In this document: positions 1-9,262 of the stretch, piece by piece | Layout: each line of letters opens with the position of its first letter | Position numbering within the stretch: the stretch's first letter is position 1 | DNA from: Actinoplanes sp. TBRC 11911 | Lineage (GTDB): Bacteria > Actinomycetota > Actinomycetes > Mycobacteriales > Micromonosporaceae | Direction of reading: 5' to 3' | Assembly (NCBI RefSeq): GCF_012933445.1 | Contig: NZ_JABBNC010000059.1 | Location: forward strand, 1-35,317 | Length of the DNA stretch: 35,317 nucleotides | The notes under the pieces: model-generated | Database searches by the model: none | Seen by the model: the letters and a program-made list of their open reading frames with translations, nothing else | Told to the model about the DNA's origin: nothing | Program-made: the position numbers and the translations under genes

Positions 1-762
1 CCGACACGTGAGATACCGACGGCGGAGTCGGCAAGTCTCCGTGCCGAGGTGAAGACGTTGACTGAGTTGCTGGCGATCGCCGACGATACCGAGCAGCAAC
101 TGCGGGAGGCTACCTCTCGCCACCAGGAACAAGTTCTGGACCTTGCTGCAGATTTAGAGATTGCCCAAGCCGAGCTTGAGCGCCGGACCACGACGGTGCG
201 GGAGCTGCAGCGGCGCCTAGTCGAGGCGCAGATGTACGACCTTGCCTATTCGCCAGTGGAAGCACCGCCGCCACTTCCGACTTCCTTTGCGGACCTTTTG
301 GATCGCTTAGACGGGTTAGCCGACCGCCTGTTGTTCACAGGGAACATGGAAACCTGCCTAGACCTCGACGAACAGATGCAGAGTTCGGCGTGGGCCCAGA
401 CCGGCTGGCAGGGACTACTTGCACTGGCTGACTACGCCGCAGCGTCGACCAATAACGAATTTGCCGGTGATTTCAAAACCTGGTGTGAGTCTCCGCCGAA
501 TGGGCGGTATGCGATCTCTGCCGGAAAAGTCGCTCGTGACGAATCATCCACCGTGCGCAACAGTGCCAAGTTTTCAGCAACGCGGGTCTTCCCGGTACCA
601 GAATCAGTCGACCCGAGTCGCCAAATATTTATGGGTGCACACATTAGATTGGGCAACTCGACGACGATTGCTCCGCGCATGCACTTTTTCGATGCGTCAC
701 GCCGCAATGGTCTAATTTACGTTGGCTACATCGGACCTCACCTAGCCAACACGCTGACCTGA
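1..762 (+). CDS. Coiled-coil protein of unknown function, 5' end missing
   Basis: The reading frame is open from the first base of the window to the TGA at 760-762, so the gene very probably begins upstream; the GTG at 49 is only the first possible start inside the window. The first 65 or so visible residues are rich in E, Q, R, A and L with heptad-like spacing and should form a coiled coil. The remainder is a compact globular part ending in a motif containing RMHFFDAS and IYVGYIGPHL. I have the impression that similar C-terminal segments occur in other actinobacterial hypothetical proteins, but I cannot name a family. No membrane segment or signal peptide is visible. Nothing downstream looks co-transcribed, since about 830 bp without a convincing gene follow. 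Confidence 0.6.
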   Translation, partial: PTREIPTAESASLRAEVKTLTELLAIADDTEQQLREATSRHQEQVLDLAADLEIAQAELERRTTTVRELQRRLVEAQMYDLAYSPVEAPPPLPTSFADLLDRLDGLADRLLFTGNMETCLDLDEQMQSSAWAQTGWQGLLALADYAAASTNNEFAGDFKTWCESPPNGRYAISAGKVARDESSTVRNSAKFSATRVFPVPESVDPSRQIFMGAHIRLGNSTTIAPRMHFFDASRRNGLIYVGYIGPHLANTLT

Positions 763-969
763 CATTGACATCGAGACCCATGTTTCTATACGAAGGTAAC
801 GTAGCGTTGGCAGCGGAAGCTGTCCAAAACCAGGCGACGGAAGAACCGTAAACGCTAAAGCGCGGTCTGTGCTTGGCGCCTTACCCGATGCAATGACATC
901 GGATCGCCTATAACGACACCGTGGCGGCTCGTATGCTGCAACGTTCGGCCCACCGAGTTGGCACTACCC

Positions 970-1000
970 GAACCGCCTGTCAGGCCCTGACAGGCGGTTC
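970..1000. repeat. Perfect 15-bp palindrome with a 1-nt centre
   Basis: Left arm 970-984 (GAACCGCCTGTCAGG) and right arm 986-1000 are exact reverse complements around a single C at 985. No T-run follows, so it is not a classical terminator. Such a tight centre suits a dimeric protein binding site or a cruciform better than an RNA stem-loop. The TGTCAGGC word recurs at 1046-1053, in a smaller dyad. Confidence 0.7.
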
Positions 1001-1508
1001 TTCCAGCTTCGTTCGGCGGTAAGACATGGCATCTGAGCTGCGCTGTCAGGCGCCGACAGGTTGTGACCACGCCTGGATCGCTCGGGGTGGCGATGACGAT
1101 AAGGGCAACAGAGCGGACCACGCACCAAGGCCACCGCCGGCCTGACCGGGAAGGGCGGCAGCTCGCCGTCATCGGCAGCAGATGATCGCAGCTGACCTTG
1201 AGAACCCGGGCGAACGAGGACGAGTATGTCCAGTGCCTGCGTGACGAGAGGCGCCGCTACGTTCAGGGGTCGGCGAGTACAAGGTAAGGGTCGCCAGAGC
1301 GCACCCAGGCATGATCAAGACCGCCGGACCAGGCCCGGAAGTCCAGGCGCCGCGCTTCATCGGCGGCAAATGAGGATACCGGCGGTACGTTCGATTCGGC
1401 GTAGGTTCAATAGCTCGCCTCAGTGGCGGTCATCGTCCGCATGGTCACCGTCGTCGCTGATAGTCAGATACCCCGTCCACTCCGGCGATCCGCGGCTTGC
1501 TGGCTAGT

Positions 1509-1583
1509 GACAGATCAACGACAGATCTTTTAGATCGATATCTTTACATGTTTCTATCTTCCCTGTTCATCTCACGGGGGAGG
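1509..1583 (+). promoter_or_regulatory. Probable leader and ribosome binding site of the RHS gene
   Basis: This AT-richer stretch has the direct repeat GACAGATC at 1509-1516 and 1520-1527 and a third AGATC at 1532-1536. A strong Shine-Dalgarno, GGGGGAGG, lies at 1576-1583, nine bases before the ATG at 1593, and fixes that start. I could not assign -35 and -10 boxes with confidence. Confidence 0.4.
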
Positions 1584-1592
1584 TAGGCCTTC

Positions 1593-4500
1593 ATGTCGTT
1601 CGCGCGTCGTTACGTGCGGGCTCGCTGGCTGGCGGGCTTCAGTGCGTTCCTTCTTGTCGCTACCCTGGCGCCGCCCGCGGATGTGGCGGCGCACGCTGAT
1701 CCGGGCGACGTTCCGACTGTCACGGCCGGTCAGGCACCTCAGCAGCGGGGACTTCCGGCGGGAGCGGCCAGGAACGCCGGCGTCCCGGACAATCAGCGGC
1801 CCCCGGTCGTACCGCCGCTGGTGGAAGCCGGTGGCAAGGCCGAAAAGGTAGGCAAGTCCGAGGTCTCCCGCGCCGCGGCGGCGCCGCCGGGTGAGGCGTT
1901 CACCGACGTGGTGCTGCGGCCTGGTTTCGTGGTCGGCGACACCTCGCTGGTGGCCTACTTCAACCTGAAGGATCAGGCGTTCGACGAGTGGCGGGTCGAC
2001 CTCTACGACACCGACTCGCAGACTAGGCAGGAATCTGTCGTGCTGGGCCGTGACCGGCTCGGCAACGACGGTTGCGGCGAGCTGCGCACCTTCTGCAAGT
2101 CGCTCGGCGCGACCGAGGGATGGCAGTTGGACGCGACGAAGCGGTACTTCGTCACGATCACCGCGCTGTATCCGGACGGCGAGGTGCCGTCGGCGAACTC
2201 GGAGGACGCGCAGCCGCGTACGACCGTGGACCCGCCGGCCATCCCGGATCGGCAGGCCGCCGGTTGCGGGTGTTCCGTCGCGCTGGGCATGACCGACGCC
2301 AGCCAGGCGGTCCGGGCTACCGGCGTGAACACCGGCACGGGCGCCTTCACCCTCAGCACCAGCGACCTCGCCATGAATTCGTTCGGGATCCCGTTCTCGT
2401 CGGGCCGCGCCTACTCGTCGTTGAATACCGGTGCGTCGGCGTTCGGACCGGGCTGGGCCTGGGCGTACGACCTGAAAGTCACCGTCACCGACGACGGTGC
2501 CCTGGTCCGGGCCGAGGACGGCTCGGACACGCTGTTCAAGGCGAACGGTGACGGTTACGTGCGGCCGCCGGGCGTGCGGTCCACGCTGCGGAAGAACAGC
2601 GACGGCTGGGAGCTGGTGACGCGGGACAACATCGTGTTCACCTTCGACGCCCAGGGCCGCCTGACGTCCATATTGAACGCGCGGCGGCAAGGGCTGCGGT
2701 TCGCGCACACCGACACGAGCGTCACGGTGACCGACGCGTCCGGGCACCAGGCGGTGGTGAAGCTGGCCGGCGGTCTGATCGAGTCGATCTGGTTGCCGGA
2801 CGGCCGCAAGTCGGAGTTCTCCTACACCGGCGGACTGCTCACCAAGGTACGCGACGCTGCAGGCGGCTACTGGCAGTACAAGTACAGCGCGGCTCGGCTG
2901 CTCACCCAGGTGATCGACCCGCGCCGGGTGGTGACGCTGACCAATGAGTACGGCGAGACTGGCCGGACCGTACGTCAGCTCGACGCCCTGGGCGCGGCGA
3001 CGACCTTTGCCTGGGACGCGACGAAGCAGGAGGCCAAGACCACCGACGCGGACAACGTGGTGGTCTGGGACGGATATAAGGGCAACGTGCTGCTGTACTC
3101 GCAGCGCGGCAACGGCGACACCAACAACCACCGGTATGACGGCACGCTGAACCGCAACCTGGTGGTCAACGCCAACCAGAACCAGCACGAGTCGCGGTAC
3201 GACGCGGCCGGCAACCTGATCGAGCAGTTCGCACCCGGTCGGCGGTTCAGTGAGAAGACGCAGTACGACGCGCGCAACCACCCGACCACCCACGTCGACG
3301 CCGACGGGCAGACGTGGAAGGACGAGTACAACGAGTTCGACGAGTTGGTCAAGACCACCGACCCCGAGGGCAACTCGATCACGTCGACGTTCGACGAGCG
3401 CGGCCTGCAGACGACCGTTATCGACCAGCGCGGCAAGGTCAGCCGGTTGGACAACATCCCGGCCGGTGCACTCAACGCGGGCCTGACCAAGGCGTCGATC
3501 ACACCCGAAGGCCGCCGGGTCGAGTACGGCTATGACAAGGTGGGCCGGCAGATCGCGGTCACCGATCCGCGGGGCACCGTGGCCGGGGCCAAGAGGGAGA
3601 ACTACACGACCCGGACGGTCTACGACGACCTGGACCGCATGGTGGCCGTGTACTCGCCGGGCAAGAAGAACCCCAACACCAGCGAGTACGACGCCGCCGG
3701 TCGCCTGAAGAAGACCACGACCCCCGGTGGCGTCTCGGTCTCGTACACGTATTTCGACAACGGCCTGCCCAAGGCGACCTTTGAAGCACGCCGGACGATG
3801 CTGTACACGTACACCGCCGCCGGTCGGCGGGCGACGGCCGCGATCGACATGGGGCATGAGGCCGACCTGGTCACCAGCTGGCAGTACAACGCCAAAGGCC
3901 TGGTCGAGTCGGTGACTTCGCCGCGCGGCAACGTGCCGGGAGCCACCAAGGCCGACTTCACCTCGACGTACGTGTACGACCACAACGACAACCTGATCCA
4001 GATGCGCCGGCCGTATCCGAACGGTCAGGTGTCGGTGAAGGACTTCCGGGTCGACGACCTGGACCGCAGCGTCGAGACGGTGGACGAGTTCGGTAAGTCG
4101 TCGGCGTCCCAGCGCGCCAACAGCGGCCTGGTCACCGGGGTGCGAGACAGCCTCGGCCGGACGACGGCGATGTCGTACGACAAGTCCGGGCGGCAGACCA
4201 GTATCACCGACACCGGCGGCGCCCAGACGAAGACCGAGTACGACCAGGCCGGGAACAAGATCAAGCAGATCTCGGCGACCGGCGGCGTCACCAGCTTCGA
4301 GTACACCGACGACGGTCTGCTGGCCTCGGTCACGGAACCGCGCGGGAACGTCGCGGGCGCGGACAAGGAAAGGTTCACCGCACACTTCGAGTACGACCTC
4401 GCCGGCAACGAGGTCAAGTCGATCGACGCGCTCGACAACGTCACCACCACCAAGTACGACGCGCTGAACCGGGCCGTGTCGAGCACCGACGCCAACGGTC

Positions 4501-7500
4501 ACGCCACGCACTACACGTACAACGACGACGACCAGACGCGGACCGTCACGGCGCCGAACGCCGAGTATGACGACGACGACCCGGAGGAAGAGTCGACCTT
4601 CTACGGGTACGGCGAGGACGGGATGCTCACGTCCGTCACCGACCCGCGGGGCAATCGGACCACGGTCTACTACGACGAGGCCGGGCGGCTGATCCGCAGC
4701 ACCGATCCGATCGGGCGCAGCACGTACGCGAAGTACGACGCGGACGGCAACCGGGTCCAGACGCTGACCCTCGACAAGAACGAGGAACTCGACGATCTCA
4801 GCCCGAAGGACTTCGCGAAGCGGACCATCGTCGATGAGTACGACATCGTCAACCGCCTGGCCAAACGGACCACAGGCGCCGATGGCCCGGTCTACAGCTG
4901 GGGGTACGACGCCAAGGACCGGATCACCTCGTACGGCGACCGGCTCGGCGTGCGCGAGGTCGGCTACGACGACGAGGACCAGATCAAGTCGGTCACCCGT
5001 AAGGAGGCCGGTCGGGCGGACGAGACCTTCGGGTACATGTACGACGCGCGCGGCAACATCACCAGCCGCCAGTATCCGGACGGCACCGACGTCTCGTACG
5101 ACTATGACCAAGCGAGCCGGATCACCTCGCTGACCACGAAGGGCTCCACGTGGAGCTTCGGCTACGACGTGGCGGGCCGCCGGACCACCACCACATTCCC
5201 GGCCGTTACCGGCCTGACCGAGAACCGTGTGTATGACGACGCGGGACGTCTCACGTCGATCGGCACCGAACGCACCGGGGAGGCAGTGCCGGGCGTACAG
5301 GACCCGATCTCCCAATACGACCTGACACTTGACAAGGTCGGCAACCCCAGCCGGGTGGTGACCACGCGGGGCGGTGTCGCCGAGTCGGTCGCCTACAGCT
5401 ACGACGAGGCGGATCGGGTCATGTCGGCCTGCTACGGCGTGGCGTCCTGCACCGACAAGACGGTCAAGCCGGTCGGCCGGATCGACTACAAGTACGACCT
5501 CGTAGGCAACCGGACCAAGCAGGTCCGGACCGGTACGGCAGGCAACGACGTCACCGAGTACGAGTACGACGACGCCGATCAGCTGGTCGAGGAGGAACTC
5601 GACGGTCCGGGTCACGAGCGCGAGACGGAGTACAAGTACGACGCCGGCGGCAACCAGATCAAGGCGGGTGGCGAGAGGTTCGAGTACAACCTGGACAACA
5701 CCTTGGCCGAGGCCACGCTGGCGTCGGGGCAGTCCACGACGTTCGACTACGACGCCGCCGGCCTGCGGGTCGCCTCGACCTCGACGTTCCAGGCTCAGTC
5801 GGAGACCCAGCGCTGGTCGTGGGACGTGGCCGGCACGTTGCCGCAGATCGCGATCGACACCGTCGAGCGCAACGGCGCGGTCACCGAGAAGCGCGGCTTC
5901 ACCTACGGGCCGGACGACGAACCGCTGGCTTTGCTGGATCCGGCGAGCGGGGTGCACGCCTACACCCACGACTGGTTGGGCGGCACCGCGAACATGCTGT
6001 CGCCGACCGGGGCGGTGGAAGAGGGCTACGACTACGACCCGTTCGGTCGGCCTCGGGTCGGGCCCACGCTAGCCGGGCAGCAGATGCCGGAACAAAGCAT
6101 CGAGAACCCGATGCAGTACACCGGCGCCTACCAGGACTCCACCTCGGGCAAGGGCAACTACTTCCTGAGGGCCCGCAACTACGACCCCGGCACCGGCAGG
6201 TTCGACAGCCGGGACGCGATGCCCACCGGCACCGGTGCCACATCTGCCTACCCGTACGCCTCGAACAACCCGCTGGCGTTCAGCGACCCCACCGGCATGG
6301 TCCTCGACGCCGGGCCCACGGCCTCCGCGGCGGCCGCACCGGCACCCGTCCAGGGGCCGTCGCCGGAGGATCTCGCCAAGGCCAACCAGCTGCAGTCCAA
6401 GAGCACCCTCGACGTGATCCTGGAGGCCGGCGGCCAGATCCTGATGGAGTTCCTCGGGATCAACGACATCCTCAACTGCCTCAAGGGTGACCTGGTCGCC
6501 TGCGTCTCGATGGTCGTGGGCGCGCTGCCGTGGGGCAAGATCTTCAAGGCCAAGAAGATCGCCGAGGCGATCTTCAAAGCGGGCAAGGCTGTGGTCACCT
6601 TCTTCCAGGAGTTGAAGTGGGCCAGGGCCATCATCAAGGGCGCCGAAGACGCGGCCAAGGCGGCTAAACAGGCGGCGGCCGCGGCGGCGAAGGCGGCAGC
6701 GGATAAGGCCGCGGCGGCACGCGCGGCGGCGGAGAGAGCCGCCAAGAAGGCAGCAGCCGAGGCTCAGGCGAAGGCGAAAGCCTTGGCCGCCAAGGCCAAG
6801 GCGAAAACGAAGAAGGAAGCAGGCGGCGGATCGGGTTGCCCTCCGCACAGCTTCGTCGCCGGTACCGCGGTGCTGCTGGCCGACGGGACCAGCAAGCCGA
6901 TCGAGCAGGTCGAACCCGGCGAAACCGTCGTGGCCACCGACCCGGAGACCGGCGAGACCGTCGACCGGCAGGTCACCCACACCATTCGAACCGACGACGA
7001 CGAGCAGTTCGTCGACGTCACCGTCACCGGCTCCGACGGCGAACAGCACACCATCACCACCACCGACCACCACCCGTTCTGGTCGCAGACCCGCAAGGCG
7101 TGGGTCGACGCCGTCGATCTCCGCAAGGGCGAACTGCTGCGCACCGCGGCGGGCACCTACGTACAGCTCTCCGCGGTGCGGTCGTATGAGAACCAGGAAC
7201 GAACCTACGACCTCACCGTCGACGACCTGCACACCTACTACGTCGTAGCGGGGACCACACCGGTCCTCGTGCACAACGTCGGTCCGACCGAGTGCCAGCT
7301 CGTCCTCAACGAGGAGATGAAGCCCGTCACCTCGGGCATCCTGGACATTCAGGTGGACGAGGTGCCGTTCGCGAGCGGCCCCCGCCAAGGTGGATTCGTC
7401 GATGACATGGGTGCCCGCGTCCCCGGCATGACGGGGACGAACTTCCATCACGTCGAGATGCAGGCGGCCGCGTACATGCGCCTCAACAAGCTGAAGAAGG

Positions 7501-7679
7501 GCGTGCTTTACATCAACCACCCTGAGGGAATCTGTACGTCCTGTACCGGAGCCGCCTATACAAGGCCCGGTGGACCTCCGGTCAAACCGATTGAGGACGC
7601 ACTTCCCGAAGGCGCCGAAATGTGGATCTACAACAAGGCCGGACAGTTCCTGGGTAAATTCACCGGAAACGAACTCTGA
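1593..7679 (+). CDS. Secreted RHS-repeat polymorphic toxin with HINT domain and DddA-like deaminase C-terminus
   Basis: 2028 residues. A Sec signal peptide occupies about residues 1-36 (basic start, hydrophobic core, VAAHA-like cleavage site). A DUF6531-like entry segment lies near 233-280, then a long run of YD/RHS repeats, and the RHS core about 1523-1570 (RARNYDPGTGRF, then PTGM). A hydrophobic stretch and an Ala/Lys-rich helix (about 1680-1747) follow. The HINT domain runs from Cys1749 (block A) through TTDHHPFW to VHN at Asn1895. The residue after Asn is Val, which points to cleavage rather than splicing. The last 133 residues carry H1953-V1954-E1955 and PEG-I-C1981-T-S-C1984. The Glu-to-first-Cys distance of 26 equals that in Burkholderia DddA (E1347 to C1373), so I assign the SCP1.201/DddA-like double-stranded DNA cytidine deaminase family. 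No VgrG or PAAR domain is present, so export is probably Sec-dependent with the RHS shell holding the toxin. Confidence 0.9.
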   Translation: MSFARRYVRARWLAGFSAFLLVATLAPPADVAAHADPGDVPTVTAGQAPQQRGLPAGAARNAGVPDNQRPPVVPPLVEAGGKAEKVGKSEVSRAAAAPPGEAFTDVVLRPGFVVGDTSLVAYFNLKDQAFDEWRVDLYDTDSQTRQESVVLGRDRLGNDGCGELRTFCKSLGATEGWQLDATKRYFVTITALYPDGEVPSANSEDAQPRTTVDPPAIPDRQAAGCGCSVALGMTDASQAVRATGVNTGTGAFTLSTSDLAMNSFGIPFSSGRAYSSLNTGASAFGPGWAWAYDLKVTVTDDGALVRAEDGSDTLFKANGDGYVRPPGVRSTLRKNSDGWELVTRDNIVFTFDAQGRLTSILNARRQGLRFAHTDTSVTVTDASGHQAVVKLAGGLIESIWLPDGRKSEFSYTGGLLTKVRDAAGGYWQYKYSAARLLTQVIDPRRVVTLTNEYGETGRTVRQLDALGAATTFAWDATKQEAKTTDADNVVVWDGYKGNVLLYSQRGNGDTNNHRYDGTLNRNLVVNANQNQHESRYDAAGNLIEQFAPGRRFSEKTQYDARNHPTTHVDADGQTWKDEYNEFDELVKTTDPEGNSITSTFDERGLQTTVIDQRGKVSRLDNIPAGALNAGLTKASITPEGRRVEYGYDKVGRQIAVTDPRGTVAGAKRENYTTRTVYDDLDRMVAVYSPGKKNPNTSEYDAAGRLKKTTTPGGVSVSYTYFDNGLPKATFEARRTMLYTYTAAGRRATAAIDMGHEADLVTSWQYNAKGLVESVTSPRGNVPGATKADFTSTYVYDHNDNLIQMRRPYPNGQVSVKDFRVDDLDRSVETVDEFGKSSASQRANSGLVTGVRDSLGRTTAMSYDKSGRQTSITDTGGAQTKTEYDQAGNKIKQISATGGVTSFEYTDDGLLASVTEPRGNVAGADKERFTAHFEYDLAGNEVKSIDALDNVTTTKYDALNRAVSSTDANGHATHYTYNDDDQTRTVTAPNAEYDDDDPEEESTFYGYGEDGMLTSVTDPRGNRTTVYYDEAGRLIRSTDPIGRSTYAKYDADGNRVQTLTLDKNEELDDLSPKDFAKRTIVDEYDIVNRLAKRTTGADGPVYSWGYDAKDRITSYGDRLGVREVGYDDEDQIKSVTRKEAGRADETFGYMYDARGNITSRQYPDGTDVSYDYDQASRITSLTTKGSTWSFGYDVAGRRTTTTFPAVTGLTENRVYDDAGRLTSIGTERTGEAVPGVQDPISQYDLTLDKVGNPSRVVTTRGGVAESVAYSYDEADRVMSACYGVASCTDKTVKPVGRIDYKYDLVGNRTKQVRTGTAGNDVTEYEYDDADQLVEEELDGPGHERETEYKYDAGGNQIKAGGERFEYNLDNTLAEATLASGQSTTFDYDAAGLRVASTSTFQAQSETQRWSWDVAGTLPQIAIDTVERNGAVTEKRGFTYGPDDEPLALLDPASGVHAYTHDWLGGTANMLSPTGAVEEGYDYDPFGRPRVGPTLAGQQMPEQSIENPMQYTGAYQDSTSGKGNYFLRARNYDPGTGRFDSRDAMPTGTGATSAYPYASNNPLAFSDPTGMVLDAGPTASAAAAPAPVQGPSPEDLAKANQLQSKSTLDVILEAGGQILMEFLGINDILNCLKGDLVACVSMVVGALPWGKIFKAKKIAEAIFKAGKAVVTFFQELKWARAIIKGAEDAAKAAKQAAAAAAKAAADKAAAARAAAERAAKKAAAEAQAKAKALAAKAKAKTKKEAGGGSGCPPHSFVAGTAVLLADGTSKPIEQVEPGETVVATDPETGETVDRQVTHTIRTDDDEQFVDVTVTGSDGEQHTITTTDHHPFWSQTRKAWVDAVDLRKGELLRTAAGTYVQLSAVRSYENQERTYDLTVDDLHTYYVVAGTTPVLVHNVGPTECQLVLNEEMKPVTSGILDIQVDEVPFASGPRQGGFVDDMGARVPGMTGTNFHHVEMQAAAYMRLNKLKKGVLYINHPEGICTSCTGAAYTRPGGPPVKPIEDALPEGAEMWIYNKAGQFLGKFTGNEL

Positions 7680-7684
7680 TTGGC

Positions 7685-7725
7685 GCGTGGGTGCCGGCGA
7701 GGCAATGGCTCGCCGGCACCCACGC
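7685..7725. terminator. Strong hairpin between toxin and immunity genes
   Basis: Perfect 17-bp GC-rich arms at 7685-7701 and 7709-7725 enclose a 7-nt loop, five bases after the RHS stop codon. There is no T-run, as is common for actinobacterial terminators. It would reduce read-through from the very long toxin gene or protect the 3' end of its mRNA, and suggests that the immunity gene has some transcription of its own. Confidence 0.6.
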
Positions 7726-7754
7726 ATTGGTAACCGTGACGTAGGCTTGCCGGC

Positions 7755-8459
7755 GTGGATGAACCTCGGTCGCTGGTAGCGGGTGGCGTCGGCCAGTTCC
7801 TGCGTCGCTGGTATGGCTTGGTGCCCGCCGCGAGTTCAGGAGCCGTCCCGGTGGGGTTCGCCGTGCCGTCCGAGCTGGCCGATTGGCATGCGGTCACGGC
7901 ACGAGCCACAGTGCCGGTCACTTTCCAGGATCATCCGATCGCATTTGCCGATCTTTCTCCGGATCCGGACGGCATGCTGACGTTCTGGGTGGAGAATCAG
8001 CACGGTTATTTTTGGGCCGTCGATCTCAAGGATCCGCAGAGACGGGTGTTCTGCAGAGAGGTCGCATCGGACGAGTGGGAGCCGGCCGGCGAGGATCTGA
8101 GGAGATTCCTTCTACATGGCACGCTCCGCGAGGCGATCTTCGGCGCCGACAAGAAGTTCACGGTATTCGTTGACGATTCTCTTGTGGACGACGCCTTGGA
8201 ATCGTTTTCCGTGCTGGACTTCCCCGCGTTGGCCGGCGAGGAACCGGGAACGAAGATCTGGTCGAGCGTTGACGCACTGGCCCGGGTCGGTGCTCCTCCG
8301 GCCGGGTACGACCGGCCAGGCGAACAGCTCCAGATGATCACCATCGCCGTGCCGAACGATACGAGCATCGAGACGTACGGATCCCGTTTCGGTCTCGAGA
8401 TCTCTGACGAAGCCGTCACTCTCCCGGTTGAGATTCCTTACGAGCCGCCGCCCTTCTAG
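7755..8459 (+). CDS. Probable immunity protein for the RHS deaminase toxin
   Basis: 234 residues, no signal peptide or membrane segment, acidic overall, so it should act in the cytoplasm. It lies directly downstream of the toxin gene on the same strand, the usual place for the cognate immunity gene in polymorphic toxin loci. The central part (FWVENQHGYFWAVDL, residues about 75-89) resembles the core of SMI1/KNR4 (SUKH)-type immunity proteins, but the match is from reading only. The GTG at 7755 is the first usable start after the hairpin and has only a weak ribosome binding site. Position, not sequence, carries most of the assignment; a general SUKH-like protein unrelated to this toxin cannot be excluded. 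Confidence 0.6.
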   Translation: MDEPRSLVAGGVGQFLRRWYGLVPAASSGAVPVGFAVPSELADWHAVTARATVPVTFQDHPIAFADLSPDPDGMLTFWVENQHGYFWAVDLKDPQRRVFCREVASDEWEPAGEDLRRFLLHGTLREAIFGADKKFTVFVDDSLVDDALESFSVLDFPALAGEEPGTKIWSSVDALARVGAPPAGYDRPGEQLQMITIAVPNDTSIETYGSRFGLEISDEAVTLPVEIPYEPPPF

Positions 8460-8566
8460 CCGGATTCAAGGCCGGCAGCCGCCGGAGGACCTCGACCGTC
8501 CGGAGCGCCTGACGTTCCGTCGACCGGCCTCGGTCGTGTGGGGTTTGACGTGACGAAGCAGCGGAT

Positions 8567-8633
8567 AGAACGTTCGGTCTTGACAATGCCCGGCGGCATC
8601 GCCATCGTTGATTGAGACAGAACGTTCGTTCTG
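8567..8633 (+). promoter_or_regulatory. Promoter with two TetR operators
   Basis: Operator 1 is AGAACGTTCGGTCT at 8567-8580, touching a TTGACA -35 box at 8580-8585. Operator 2 is CAGAACGTTCGTTCTG at 8618-8633, a perfect dyad of 7-bp arms around TT, placed near the expected transcription start. The same word lies before the TetR gene start at 10466-10479. A repressor bound at both sites would block the promoter of the membrane protein and reductase genes. The -10 box is not clear. Confidence 0.65.
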
Positions 8634-8703
8634 CTGAGCGATGGCCGGCCCTCGGCGCCCGCCAGATGTCCGCTCGCTCAGCAGTCACCGGGAGGAAATG
8701 ACC

Positions 8704-9261
8704 ATGACCATCCTTGCCGCCTCCGGTCTATCGACGACGGCGGCCGCCTTGCGGCGGCTGTACTTCACGCGGGCCGCCTTCGCCCTCGTCTGGGCGGGTG
8801 TGACGTTCACGGTCGCCGATGACCTCACCGCGCTCACCACCACGCTCCTGGTGATCTATCCGCTGGTCGATGTGGCCGCCGCCGTCATCGACGCCCGCGC
8901 CTCCCGCTCCACCGGATCGCCGGTACTGCTGTACGTGAACGTCGCGGTCAGCCTTCTCGCCGCCTTCGGTCTGGCCTTCGCCGGCTCCTCGGGCATCTCC
9001 GCCGTGCTGCGCGTCTGGGGTGCCTGGGCGGTCGTGGCCGGGCTGGTCCAGCTGTTCGTGGCCGTCACCCGCCGCAAGATGGGCGGCCAGTGGCCGATGA
9101 TCATCAGTGGTGGCCTCTCGGTGCTCGCCGGTCTGTCGTTCGTCGCGGCCGCTTCCGCCACCGATCCCAAGCTGACCACCGCGGTCGCTTACGCGATCCC
9201 GGGCGCCATCTTCTTCCTCATCGCCGCAACCCGGCTCGGCCGTACCGCCAAAGGAAATTGA
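8704..9261 (+). CDS. Small multi-pass membrane protein, HdeD/DUF308-like
   Basis: 185 residues from the ATG at 8704, with about six hydrophobic helices, including a cluster around AFALVWAGVTFTV and a final IPGAIFFLIAATRL helix. The start is chosen because GGAGGA at 8691-8696 is seven bases upstream; the alternative ATG at 8698 is too close to it. The fold resembles HdeD/DUF308 membrane proteins, whose function is mostly unknown. It is the first gene behind the double TetR operator and lies one base before the decayed flavoprotein gene, so the two formed an operon. Induction by the ligand of the TetR protein encoded at 9839-10447 is expected. Confidence 0.75.
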   Translation: MTILAASGLSTTAAALRRLYFTRAAFALVWAGVTFTVADDLTALTTTLLVIYPLVDVAAAVIDARASRSTGSPVLLYVNVAVSLLAAFGLAFAGSSGISAVLRVWGAWAVVAGLVQLFVAVTRRKMGGQWPMIISGGLSVLAGLSFVAAASATDPKLTTAVAYAIPGAIFFLIAATRLGRTAKGN

Positions 9262-9262
9262 C

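Larger units (their letters stand above)
763..1592. other. Long stretch without a convincing gene
   Basis: About 830 bp separate the coiled-coil gene from the RHS gene. Short open frames exist on both strands, but they overlap each other, have low-complexity Arg/Pro/Ser-rich translations and lack ribosome binding sites. The stretch contains a perfect palindrome at 970-1000, a weaker related dyad near 1047-1063 (CTGTC and GACAG arms) and an AT-richer zone from about 1508 onward that probably carries the RHS promoter. It may be decayed coding DNA, but I could not recognise a family in any frame. Confidence 0.5.

Noticed and set aside
855..1507. Short open frames in the gene-free stretch before the RHS gene
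   Set aside because: They overlap on both strands, lack ribosome binding sites and show no recognisable motif.
1572..5969. 1465-codon open frame antisense to the RHS gene, and a second one at 6069-7727
   Set aside because: They are by-products of the GC-rich codon pattern of the RHS gene. The translations are Arg/Val/Gly-rich, have no domain and no ribosome binding site.
1593..7679. Type VI secretion effector
   Set aside because: The protein has a Sec signal peptide and no PAAR or VgrG part, and there are no T6SS genes nearby.
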